A stretch of 64,000 nucleotides of DNA from Nocardia acididurans (GTDB lineage: Bacteria; Actinomycetota; Actinomycetes; Mycobacteriales; Mycobacteriaceae): contig NZ_JAERRJ010000014.1 in the NCBI RefSeq assembly GCF_016741815.1, positions 124,001 to 188,000 of the forward strand, given 5' to 3'. Position 1 is the stretch's first letter; each line of letters begins with the position of its first letter. Positions 50,196 through 57,624 of this stretch are shown here, one piece after another. The notes under the pieces were generated by a model. The model searched no databases, was not told the DNA's origin, and saw nothing but the letters and a program-made list of their open reading frames with translations. Made by a program: the position numbers and the translations under genes.

Positions 50196-51040
50196 CCACG
50201 GTCCACAAGGCGCGCCAGGCGCTCGGGCAGCAGCTCAGGGACCTTCGCCGCGACGCGGGCCTGAGCGGACGCCGGCTCGCCGAGAGCGCGGGCTGGCATC
50301 CCTCGAAGGTTTCGAAGATCGAGTACGGCAGACAGACGCCGTCCGAGGACGATGTCAGAATCTGGTGTGACCGCACCGGCGCGCTCGATCGCGTCTCGGA
50401 TCTCGTCGCCGCGCTGCGGAATGTCGATGCGGCGTACCTGGACTGGCGCCGGACTCTGCAGGCGGGAATTCGGCGGGAACAGCAGAAGATCCAGACGATC
50501 GAAGCCGAGACGAAACTCATCCGGGGCTACGATCCCACGCTGATTCCCGGGCTGCTGCATACACCCGAATACGCTGCGGCGATCTTCCAGCAGGTGGCCG
50601 AATTCAACCGGGCTCCCCGCGATATCGACGACGCGGTAGCCGCACGGATGAACCGGCAGCAGCAATATCTGTATCGCGGCGACCGTCGTGTCCACTACCT
50701 CATCGGCGAACCCGCCCTGTATACAACGGCAGGCGACGACAATGTCATGTTCGGCCAGCTCGACCGATTGATGACCGCCCTATCCCTGCCGCGGGTCCTG
50801 CTGGGAATCATCCCCGTGATGTCCCACTACCGGGTCTCCGCAACGAACTTCGTCATATACGACAGTCGAGTGGTGATGGTGGAGGGGATTTCGGCAGCTC
50901 TGACCATTACCCAGCCGAGGGAAATAGCTGTCTACACCCGCGCATTCGAGGTGCTTGCCGCTCAGTCCGTAACGGGAGAAGCGGCCCGGACGCTGATCCG
51001 GGCCGCTCTCGAGCGTCGTCGGCGCGAGAGCGCCGGTTGA
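50192..51040 (+). CDS. Scr1-family HTH regulator (XRE HTH plus DUF5753)
   Basis: A regulator of 282 residues. The N-terminal XRE helix-turn-helix is LGQQLRDLRRDAGLSGRRLA followed by ESAGWHPSKVSKIEYGRQTP. The DUF5753 domain occupies the rest (IRGYDPTLIPGLLHTPEYAA; LPRVLLGIIPVMSHYRVSAT; EIAVYTRAFEVLAAQSVTGE). Such proteins act as antitoxin-like or developmental regulators in actinobacteria, often with a small DUF397 or DUF6879 partner. The GTG start overlaps the upstream stop, so the three genes make one translationally coupled unit. Confidence 0.87.
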   Translation: MTTVHKARQALGQQLRDLRRDAGLSGRRLAESAGWHPSKVSKIEYGRQTPSEDDVRIWCDRTGALDRVSDLVAALRNVDAAYLDWRRTLQAGIRREQQKIQTIEAETKLIRGYDPTLIPGLLHTPEYAAAIFQQVAEFNRAPRDIDDAVAARMNRQQQYLYRGDRRVHYLIGEPALYTTAGDDNVMFGQLDRLMTALSLPRVLLGIIPVMSHYRVSATNFVIYDSRVVMVEGISAALTITQPREIAVYTRAFEVLAAQSVTGEAARTLIRAALERRRRESAG

Positions 51041-51772
51041 TCAGTTGGCGGGGGCCGGCGGGGTGGCCAGTTCGGTGGCGAATTGGAACAGGGCGATGGT
51101 CGCGACCGGGCCGCCGACGAGGATCGTGCCCGCTACCGCGCCGATCGCGCCGAGGGCGGCGCCGGTGACCAGGCAGCCGCCGAGGGCGGCGGGGACGGCC
51201 AGGGTGCCGATGGTGATGGCGGCGCCTGCGGCGCCGGCGACGACACCGCCTGCGATGCAACCGATTCCGGCGCCGATGGCGGTGCCGATCAGGCTGCCGA
51301 CGGCGACGCCGACCGAGACCTCGTTGGTGAGGTTGCTCAGGGCCTGGTTGAAGTTGGGGTTGGCGGTGGCGTCGATGTCCTTCAGGACCGGGGTGCCCGC
51401 GGGGACGGGGGTGGCGACGGCCGGGTCGGTGCCCGGGGTCAGGGTGGCGGTGTTGCCGTGGATCTCGGCGGCGATCGAGAAGACCAGGCCGTCGCGCTGG
51501 TAGCTCAGCGGCAGCGAGGCGACGGTGTTGCCGGCGGCGTCGATGATCTGGAACCGATCATCCTTGGCCGCAAGCGATCCCGCGGTGGTGGACAGGACGA
51601 CGGAATGGTCCACCAGGCTCGCCCGGTAATCGACACCGGACGAGACGGGGGCGGTAACCGAGCTATTGCCCGAGACGTCGGGCTGCGCACCGGCCACATT
51701 CGCCGAGACACAGGTGAACGACAGCGCGGCGGCGGAAATGACAGCGGTCGCGACAATGGAACGGAACTTCAT
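51041..51772 (-). CDS. Secreted glycine-zipper-like protein
   Basis: A protein of 243 residues. A signal peptide (MKFRSIVATAVISAAALSFT, cut after about residue 30, VAGA) is followed by a soluble beta domain (SGVDYRASLVDHSVVLSTTA; DRFQIIDAAGNTVASLPLSY) and a long Gly/Ala-rich hydrophobic C-terminus with GxxxG spacing (VGSLIGTAIGAGIGCIAGGV and AALGGCLVTGAALGAIGAVA). Such secreted proteins are abundant in Nocardia and Rhodococcus and may insert in the outer mycolate layer. The ATG at 51770-51772 gives a clean leader. Its stop abuts the stop of the HTH gene. Confidence 0.75.
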   Translation of the reverse strand: MKFRSIVATAVISAAALSFTCVSANVAGAQPDVSGNSSVTAPVSSGVDYRASLVDHSVVLSTTAGSLAAKDDRFQIIDAAGNTVASLPLSYQRDGLVFSIAAEIHGNTATLTPGTDPAVATPVPAGTPVLKDIDATANPNFNQALSNLTNEVSVGVAVGSLIGTAIGAGIGCIAGGVVAGAAGAAITIGTLAVPAALGGCLVTGAALGAIGAVAGTILVGGPVATIALFQFATELATPPAPAN

Positions 51773-52355
51773 CAGGGTTCTTTCTTCAAGGGCTGCAGAA
51801 TCGTGCGCATCGCAGCGCGGATCGAATCCGGCTTTTGCGCACAACATTTCGTGCGAGACGAGTGGACCCCGCACACTGCGGGATGTTTGCCGCCGCCAAT
51901 AATGGAGCCCGGATTCCGGCAATGTCAATCTGCGTTCGCGAATAGCGACGCGGGCCGCAATCGGCGAATCACCACGAAAGTTGTTGTGCCGTAAAGGCCG
52001 ATGCGACGGACCGTTAATTTATCGTCAGGAATCTTGCCCCGGGGTGCGGGGTGGGGTCGGATCACAGTGTGACCGCAACCGTCTGCCCTCGCCGCGCCCT
52101 GCGCGTCGCTGCCGACGTTGCCCGGTTCCGATTCGAGCAGATGCCGTCCACACTGGAGCTCTTCGGCTTCCAGAGCGAGGACGAGCCGCCGAGTCGGGCG
52201 TAGAACCGATCGGTCATATCCCCTGCCGCGCAACGGTTCTGCGTGTGCGGTGCCGCCTGTCGAGCGGCGTTCCACCCTCCCGCGATTGATATCGCATATT
52301 TCACCTGTGTTCTCGTGCTCGCGCACGGGGCCACTCCTCCCTTGATCGGAGAGCT
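51773..52355. other. Long intergenic region with one doubtful ORF
   Basis: No confident gene is seen in these 583 bp. The best candidate is a plus-strand GTG ORF at 52069-52203 (44 aa, containing MPSTLELFGFQSEDEPPSRA); after its TAG the same frame continues with a cysteine cluster (RFCVCGAACRAAFH), so it may be a decayed small gene. Minus-strand frames here are Arg/Gly-rich and unconvincing. The region must hold the promoters of the secreted protein (minus) and of the SDR gene (plus). Confidence 0.4.
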
Positions 52356-53177
52356 ATGTCCGCAACCCAGTCCAGCACCCGTACCGTCCTCGTGACCGGA
52401 GCCGACACCCGGCTCGGCTTCGCGACGGCGCAGCGGGTGATCGCCGATGGCGACACCGTCATCGCACACATCCTGGACAAGAACGCTGCCGACGAGACCG
52501 CCGAGCGCCTGCGGGCTACCGCCGAACCCGGCCGGGTTCGCCTGGTGCAGGCCGATTTCACGCGGTTGGCCGAGGTCGACGAACTCGGCCGGACTCTGGC
52601 CGCGGACCTCACCCGCCTGGACGCGCTGATCAATATCGCGTCGATCGCGGCCCCGCACGCGCGCACCCACACCGAGGACGGGCACGAATTGACCTTCCAG
52701 GTCAACTATCTCGCCCCGCAGCGGCTGACCATGGCGCTGATTCCCGCGCTCGCCGCGGCCCACGGCCGGGTCGTCACCGTCACCTCGAAACTGCACGCCG
52801 CCGGGAACATCGACTACTCCGATCTGGATCGCAACCGGGGCATCTACACCCCGTTCGCGATCTACGCCCAGTCCAAGCTGGCGCTGACCATGTTCAGCCG
52901 TTCCCTGGCCGAATCCGGTCCCGGCGAACTGACCTCGGTCAGCGTGCACCCCGCCGACTTCGAAATCGACCTGCCACAGCTGCGCAGCCACCGCGCCGCA
53001 CCCCTCGACCATGCCGCCGACCTGCTGGTCGATCTGTCCGCGCCCGGCACACCGGTCCGGAACGGCGGCTATTACGAGGGCAGCGAACCCGCGAAAGCCG
53101 CAGCGCTGGTGGGCAGTTCGCGGGCCCGCACCCGGCTGGCGGTGTGGAGCAACCAGCTCACCCACACCGCCGCCTGA
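52356..53177 (+). CDS. Short-chain dehydrogenase/reductase family protein
   Basis: A protein of 273 residues with the SDR fold. The dinucleotide motif is VLVTGADTRLGFATAQRVIA, lacking the usual middle glycine of TGxxxGxG; the usual NNAG is replaced by NIAS (LINIASIAAP). The active-site YAQSK (Tyr-x-x-x-Lys) and a preceding serine (VTSKLHA) are present. The changed cofactor loop suggests altered NAD(P) binding, but activity is plausible. It is followed after 97 bp by a lipoprotein gene; there is no clear operon. Substrate unknown. Confidence 0.85.
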   Translation: MSATQSSTRTVLVTGADTRLGFATAQRVIADGDTVIAHILDKNAADETAERLRATAEPGRVRLVQADFTRLAEVDELGRTLAADLTRLDALINIASIAAPHARTHTEDGHELTFQVNYLAPQRLTMALIPALAAAHGRVVTVTSKLHAAGNIDYSDLDRNRGIYTPFAIYAQSKLALTMFSRSLAESGPGELTSVSVHPADFEIDLPQLRSHRAAPLDHAADLLVDLSAPGTPVRNGGYYEGSEPAKAAALVGSSRARTRLAVWSNQLTHTAA

Positions 53178-53274
53178 ACCGATTCGTGGAATTGTCGCGA
53201 CGCTGTCCGAGGTGTGGCGCCCCCGGTTTTTGGGGCATGGGCCGGGGTAATCAAGATCGAGGCGTCGCGATGTC

Positions 53275-54027
53275 ATGAGTATGAGAATCCGCAGGGTTGG
53301 AATCGTTCAGGCAGTGCTGACGATCGGGATGGTGGTGGCCATCGCGGGGTGTTCGCCGGATCAGGCTGGGACGCAGGTGGATTCACCGGTTGCGGGTGCG
53401 CCGAAGGTGGAGACCACGCCGCGGGCGCAGCCCGTCACGACGAAGACCGGGACCGTGGCGTTGCAGACGGCGACGCCCCGGGGGACGGCGATTCCCTATG
53501 TGCCGGTGAGTATTCGGCGCTATGAGCCGTGTGACCCAGGCACGCGGAATCTGTCCGAGGGTGCGTCCGAGGTGGGGAGCTGGGACGGGGTCACCGATTT
53601 GGCCGGGCAGGCGGTGTTCACAGATATGCCGGTGGGGTGCTACCGGTTCGGGATGGTGGCGCCGAGCGGGACCAACCCGGTGCCGGAGGGTATGCACACC
53701 CTGTTCGTGGAGTCGGCGGGGCAGACGGTGAACGGGCAGTTGCGGTTCCAGGATCCGGCGCCCGTACCGACCTGTGCGGCACAGACTTTCGTTCACGATC
53801 TGAACGTCGGTCAGGAGCTGCGGTCCGCGACCACACAGGTCAGTGTGTGCGAGGAACTGTGGGCGGTGGTCTCCTGGGATGTGCCCGGTGACAGCCAGCG
53901 CGTCGTCGCCCGCACGATCGTGGGCCCGTGGCGGGACTACGTTCGCTTCCCGCACGACGTGTGCTGGTCCACGGCGAAATCCGATGGAGCCCCGGACACC
54001 CTGAAGAAGTACTTCACGGCCTGCTGA
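53275..54027 (+). CDS. Lipoprotein with a transthyretin/Cna-B-like domain
   Basis: A protein of 250 residues. The leader IVQAVLTIGMVVAIAGCSPD ends with a lipobox (AIAGC, Cys26), so it is anchored on the outer face of the membrane. Residues 58-150 (GTVALQTATPRGTAIPYVPV ... TDLAGQAVFTDMPVGCYRFG) form an Ig-like domain of the carboxypeptidase-regulatory/Cna-B kind, and a C-terminal domain holds several cysteines (VPTCAAQTF, VSVCEELW, HDVCWST, FTAC). Likely a surface binding protein; no ligand can be named. Confidence 0.75.
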   Translation: MSMRIRRVGIVQAVLTIGMVVAIAGCSPDQAGTQVDSPVAGAPKVETTPRAQPVTTKTGTVALQTATPRGTAIPYVPVSIRRYEPCDPGTRNLSEGASEVGSWDGVTDLAGQAVFTDMPVGCYRFGMVAPSGTNPVPEGMHTLFVESAGQTVNGQLRFQDPAPVPTCAAQTFVHDLNVGQELRSATTQVSVCEELWAVVSWDVPGDSQRVVARTIVGPWRDYVRFPHDVCWSTAKSDGAPDTLKKYFTAC

Positions 54028-54149
54028 GCGGGCAACCGCTGCGTTCGAGCGGCGTGCCGAGACACTGGCTTATGAGTGCGAGACGCTCGCTCATGGCATG
54101 TCATGGTGGGCCCGGGTTCTACTTTTCCTATCGCACAGGAGGACCCACC

Positions 54150-54707
54150 ATGACCCAGTCCACCCCACTCACCTCGCCCGCCCCGAACGCCGTCCCGGAC
54201 AATCGCGCGTCGTATCTGAGTTTCGGGCTCGCCTGGTTGCTCGGATACGGCGCTTTCGCGCTCAGCCACGGCGAGGATCCCCGCCTGCCGATCCCCGTGG
54301 CGGGAGTTCTCCTGTTCGGCGGACTGCTGATCGCACTGATCATCACCGGCGTCACCGCCCTGCGGGCACAGCGCGGCGCACGCGATCGTGCGGGGACCGC
54401 GGGCGTCATGCTCGCCGCCGCGTGGCTCGTCGGCTTCGGCGCGCTGTCCCTGCTCATCACCGCGCTGAGCTCCGCCCTGAACGAGCCCCTGGTGCAAACC
54501 CTGTTGTGGCCCACCGCATCCGGCCTCGTCGTCGGCATGATCCACCTCGCGAGCGGGGCCGCCCACCGTGATGTCACGCAGTACACGCTCGGCGCGTGGC
54601 TGGCCGTAATGTCCTCGGCCGCACTCTTTTTCGACGGAGCGAACCTATACTGGGCGCTGGCCGTCATCGGAGGCGGCGGCTACTTCGCCGCTGCGGTCCG
54701 ACGGTGA
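54150..54707 (+). CDS. Integral membrane protein, 185 aa
   Basis: The protein has five hydrophobic helices: YLSFGLAWLLGYGAFALSHG, PIPVAGVLLFGGLLIALIIT, AGVMLAAAWLVGFGALSLLI, LLWPTASGLVVGMIHLASGA and LGAWLAVMSSAALFFDGANL with WALAVIGGGGYF. The ATG at 54150 has a perfect AGGAGG 7 bases upstream, suggesting good expression. No family is recognised. It is followed by a convergent SDR gene. Confidence 0.75.
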   Translation: MTQSTPLTSPAPNAVPDNRASYLSFGLAWLLGYGAFALSHGEDPRLPIPVAGVLLFGGLLIALIITGVTALRAQRGARDRAGTAGVMLAAAWLVGFGALSLLITALSSALNEPLVQTLLWPTASGLVVGMIHLASGAAHRDVTQYTLGAWLAVMSSAALFFDGANLYWALAVIGGGGYFAAAVRR

Positions 54708-54725
54708 CGGCCCCGGCCTGACGAC

Positions 54726-55469
54726 TCAGCCCTGCGCGGTGGGGACGACGATCAGTTCGGCGACATTGACGTGGCGGGGTGCGCCGACCGCGTAGGCGAT
54801 GGCATCGGCGATATCGTCCGGGCGCAGGATGGTGAACCCGGTGCGCCACTCCTCCAGTTCCGCGCGACGGGCGTCGTCCCGCATGCCCCCGCCGAGTTCG
54901 GTGTTCACGAAACCCGGTTCGATGTTCTTGACGCGGATGCCGCGGGGGCCGAACTCGGCGCGCAGGTTGCGGGTGAGGTGAGCCACCGCGGCCTTGGAGG
55001 CGGTGTAGACCGAGTAGTTGTGGAAGATCAGGTGACCGCCGACCGACCCGACCAGCACCAGATCCGCCCGGCCGTCCGCCGAGGCGAGCAGATCGTCCAC
55101 GAAAACCCGTGCGGTGTAGAGCAATCCGGTGATGTTGGTGTTCACCATCTGATCCCACTCATCAGTGAGCGCGGATTCGAAGGGGCCCGCGAGCATGACG
55201 CCCGCATTGGCCACCACCAGGTCCACGGTGCCGAACGCGGCATGGACGGTGGCGGCGGCATCGCGCAGCGACTGCTGATCGGCGACATCAACGGTGACCG
55301 CGAGGGCGTTCGCGCCGATCTCGGCGGCCAGTTCCTCGAGGCGGTCCTTACGGCGGCCCAGCAGCGCGACCCGCGCGCCTTCCCGAGCGAGCGTGCGCGC
55401 GGTGGCCGCGCCGATCCCGCTGGAAGCTCCGGTGATGACGGCCACGCGGCCGGTGAGTTCGTTTGTCAT
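54726..55469 (-). CDS. Short-chain dehydrogenase/reductase (classical)
   Basis: A classical SDR of 247 residues with TGASSGIGAATARTLAREGA for the cofactor, VANAG (NAG motif) and the catalytic Ser-Tyr-Lys (VGSVGGH; YSVYTASKAAVAHL). Arg residues after the second strand (LLGRRKDR) favour NADP(H). It diverges from an XRE/MmyB-type regulator (101 bp between starts), which is the standard arrangement for regulator plus target. The ATG at 55467-55469 is preferred over a GTG three codons upstream. Confidence 0.92.
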   Translation of the reverse strand: MTNELTGRVAVITGASSGIGAATARTLAREGARVALLGRRKDRLEELAAEIGANALAVTVDVADQQSLRDAAATVHAAFGTVDLVVANAGVMLAGPFESALTDEWDQMVNTNITGLLYTARVFVDDLLASADGRADLVLVGSVGGHLIFHNYSVYTASKAAVAHLTRNLRAEFGPRGIRVKNIEPGFVNTELGGGMRDDARRAELEEWRTGFTILRPDDIADAIAYAVGAPRHVNVAELIVVPTAQG

Positions 55470-55570
55470 GGCTCCCACAATCCGATCCCGCGGAACGTTC
55501 TACCAGGTCGCGGACTTCCTGGGAGTGCCACACCCACCCAACCGGGCCGTGAGTGTCGTACCGTCGAAAC

Positions 55571-56410
55571 ATGGATTCCGACAACCGACTCGGCATGTTC
55601 CTGCGGGCGCGCCGGGAATTGACGCGGCCGGAGGAATTCGGGATGCCCGCCGGCGGGCAGCGCCGGGTGGCCGGGCTGCGCCGGGAGGAGGTCGCACTGC
55701 TCGCGGGGATGAGCGCCGACTACTACGTGCGGTTGGAGCAGGGGCGGGAACGGCATCCCTCCGAGCAGGTCATCGATTCGCTGGCGCGGGTGTTCGCGCT
55801 CGATCAGGAGGCCACCGATCATCTGCGGGATCTGGCCCGTCCGCCCGCGCGACGGGCGAGCCCGCCGCGCCGGACCGAACGCGTCGCCCCGGGACTGCTG
55901 CGCCTGCTGGACGCCTGGCCGCACACTCCCGCCGTGGTGCTGGGCCGGTACCTCGATGTGCTGGCCGCCAATCCCCTTGCCGCGGCGGTCTATTCGGGCA
56001 TGGAGCCGGGCATCAACCAGGTCCGCATGATTTTCCTCGACCCCAAAGCCCGGGACTGCTACGCGGATTGGCCGACCATCGCCGCCGATACGGTCGCGAG
56101 CCTGCGCGCCACCGCGAGCGCCGATATGGACGATCCGCGCTTCATCGAGCTCATCGGCGAACTGTCGCTCAAGAGCGAGGAATTCCGCAAGCTGTGGGCG
56201 CGCCACGATGTCCGGGTCAAGACCGCGGGCGTCAAGCATTTCCGCAACCCGCTGGTCGGTGATCTGACGCTGTCCTACGAGACCTTCACCGTCAACGGCG
56301 CGCCGGGCCAACTGCTCATCGCCTACCACGCCGAACCCGGCTCACCGCATCAGCGTTCGCTCGCCCTGCTCGGCAGTTTGATCGAGAGCCCCGCCCCGAC
56401 CGGGCAGTGA
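55571..56410 (+). CDS. XRE-family regulator with MmyB-like ligand domain
   Basis: A regulator of 279 residues. The HTH lies in LGMFLRARRELTRPEEFGMP ... VAGLRREEVALLAGMSADYY and VRLEQGRERHPSEQVIDSLA. The C-terminal MmyB-like domain reads LLDAWPHTPAVVLGRYLDVL, AANPLAAAVYSGMEPGINQV and VKHFRNPLVGDLTLSYETFT, with a pocket thought to bind fatty acyl-like ligands. This family commonly controls a neighbouring short-chain dehydrogenase, here the divergent gene at 54.7-55.5 kb. The 3' end is 1 bp from the convergent thioesterase-like gene. Confidence 0.92.
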   Translation: MDSDNRLGMFLRARRELTRPEEFGMPAGGQRRVAGLRREEVALLAGMSADYYVRLEQGRERHPSEQVIDSLARVFALDQEATDHLRDLARPPARRASPPRRTERVAPGLLRLLDAWPHTPAVVLGRYLDVLAANPLAAAVYSGMEPGINQVRMIFLDPKARDCYADWPTIAADTVASLRATASADMDDPRFIELIGELSLKSEEFRKLWARHDVRVKTAGVKHFRNPLVGDLTLSYETFTVNGAPGQLLIAYHAEPGSPHQRSLALLGSLIESPAPTGQ

Positions 56411-56411
56411 G

Positions 56412-57194
56412 TCAGCGCAGCGGTTCGATCAGGGCGAGGGTGCGGGCCGTGCCGTCCACCTCGAGTTGCACGTGCAGGCCGGAATCTCCGGTCCAGCTGC
56501 GCAGGGTGACCTTGTCGCCGGACATGATCGGACCGGCGTGCTCGAGGATGACGCGATAGGGCGCGGTGCTCGAATTCTGGTGCAGGGCCATACCTTCCGC
56601 GACGGCGGCCCAGTGCACGGCATTGTTGACGTGGCCGTGGCGGTCGATATCGGTGATGCGCAGGGGGTAGGGCGTGCGTTCGGCGGTGGGCTCCATGATC
56701 TCGCGCAGCGCGGCCCGCCAGCGCAGGCGGTGCTCGGTGGTGAAGGGGCGCATGGAATCCATGAACGGCTCGCTCATCCGGGCCATGCGACCGGCCTCCA
56801 GATCGATATTGATCAGGAATTGCTCGGTCTCGATCAAACCGCCGGAGTCGCTGCGGAATTCGCAGCGGATATTGCACCACCGGTTGGACAGCCCCGACGG
56901 CCAGCGGCGCATGTGCACCCGCTCGCTGAACCGGATCGGCTGCCGCACGTCGATCACGGTGCGCCGCACGATCCACGCCGGATGCAGGTCCCCTTCGGGC
57001 ACCGCGCCGAGATTGTCGTAGCCCAGATCCATGGCGTAGCGCGCGATGGCGTCGAGCCGCAGGTTCTCCTCGATATCGGTGTCGCCCAACCGCACCGTCC
57101 GGCTCGCCTGGAACGGCTCCGGACTCTCGGGGCAGGGCGGGAGCGGGTTGGCGATCCGCTCCAGTTCTCCGACCTCGCGACCAGCGACCGACAC
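56412..57194 (-). CDS. Acyl-ACP thioesterase-like protein
   Basis: A protein of 260 residues with two hotdog domains, as in plant and bacterial FatA/FatB-type thioesterases. Domain 1 is RTVRLGDTDIEENLRLDAIA ... PAWIVRRTVIDVRQPIRFSE; domain 2 is YPLRITDIDRHGHVNNAVHW, whose Asp, His and Asn are the usual catalytic set. It would release fatty acids from acyl-ACP or acyl-CoA. The GTG at 57192-57194 has AAGGGG 6 bases upstream; longer in-frame extensions look non-coding. It is a single gene opposite the kdpD operon. Confidence 0.85.
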   Translation of the reverse strand: MSVAGREVGELERIANPLPPCPESPEPFQASRTVRLGDTDIEENLRLDAIARYAMDLGYDNLGAVPEGDLHPAWIVRRTVIDVRQPIRFSERVHMRRWPSGLSNRWCNIRCEFRSDSGGLIETEQFLINIDLEAGRMARMSEPFMDSMRPFTTEHRLRWRAALREIMEPTAERTPYPLRITDIDRHGHVNNAVHWAAVAEGMALHQNSSTAPYRVILEHAGPIMSGDKVTLRSWTGDSGLHVQLEVDGTARTLALIEPLR

Positions 57195-57474
57195 GCGATC
57201 CCCTTCCTCTTGCTCACGACCCCATGGGCGACTGCCGAACCCGGCAATCGTTGCCCATGCGACGGCCAGGCGGCCGCAGGCGCCTCGGCGCGCCCCACGG
57301 CCCATCTCCGCAGCGCGTGCTCGAATGTCGTCAAAGCATCGACGCCGTGCCGTAAAGAAACCGTAAGTATCGAGAACCGCGCTGGTGGCGGCGGTAGACA
57401 GGAGCAAGCCCGGCCGATCCCCCCGCAGGAAAGCTCGGCCGGGCTCACCTCGCTCGAACGACCTAGGAGACACC

Positions 57475-57624
57475 GTGCCGGATATCGTCGTCACCCTGAT
57501 GGTGATCGTCGGTTTTCTGACTCTCGCCCTCTGCCTGCGCGCGCTCGCCGCGGCCGAGGACCGCCAGACCACCCGCGCGGCCCGTGCCGGGTTCGACGCC
57601 CAGCGCGCGATGATGAGCGAGTGA
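57475..57624 (+). CDS. 49-aa membrane peptide coupled to kdpD
   Basis: A GTG-started ORF with AGGAGA 5 bases upstream. It encodes one N-terminal membrane helix (IVVTLMVIVGFLTLALCLRA) and a charged cytoplasmic tail (AAEDRQTTRAARAGFDAQRA). Its stop overlaps the kdpD start codon (GTGA), so translation is coupled to the sensor kinase. It is unlike KdpF in length and ending. It could be a small regulator or accessory partner of KdpD, or a leader ORF that sets KdpD levels; nothing in the sequence decides between these. Confidence 0.7.
   Translation: MPDIVVTLMVIVGFLTLALCLRALAAAEDRQTTRAARAGFDAQRAMMSE

Noticed and set aside
51925..52326. Minus-strand ORF of 133 codons between the secreted protein and the SDR gene
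   Set aside because: Arg/Gly-rich, no ribosome site, no family pattern; treated as non-coding.
56466..57620. In-frame upstream extension of kdpD by 385 codons
   Set aside because: KdpD homology starts at GTG 57621 and the extension is antisense to the thioesterase-like gene.
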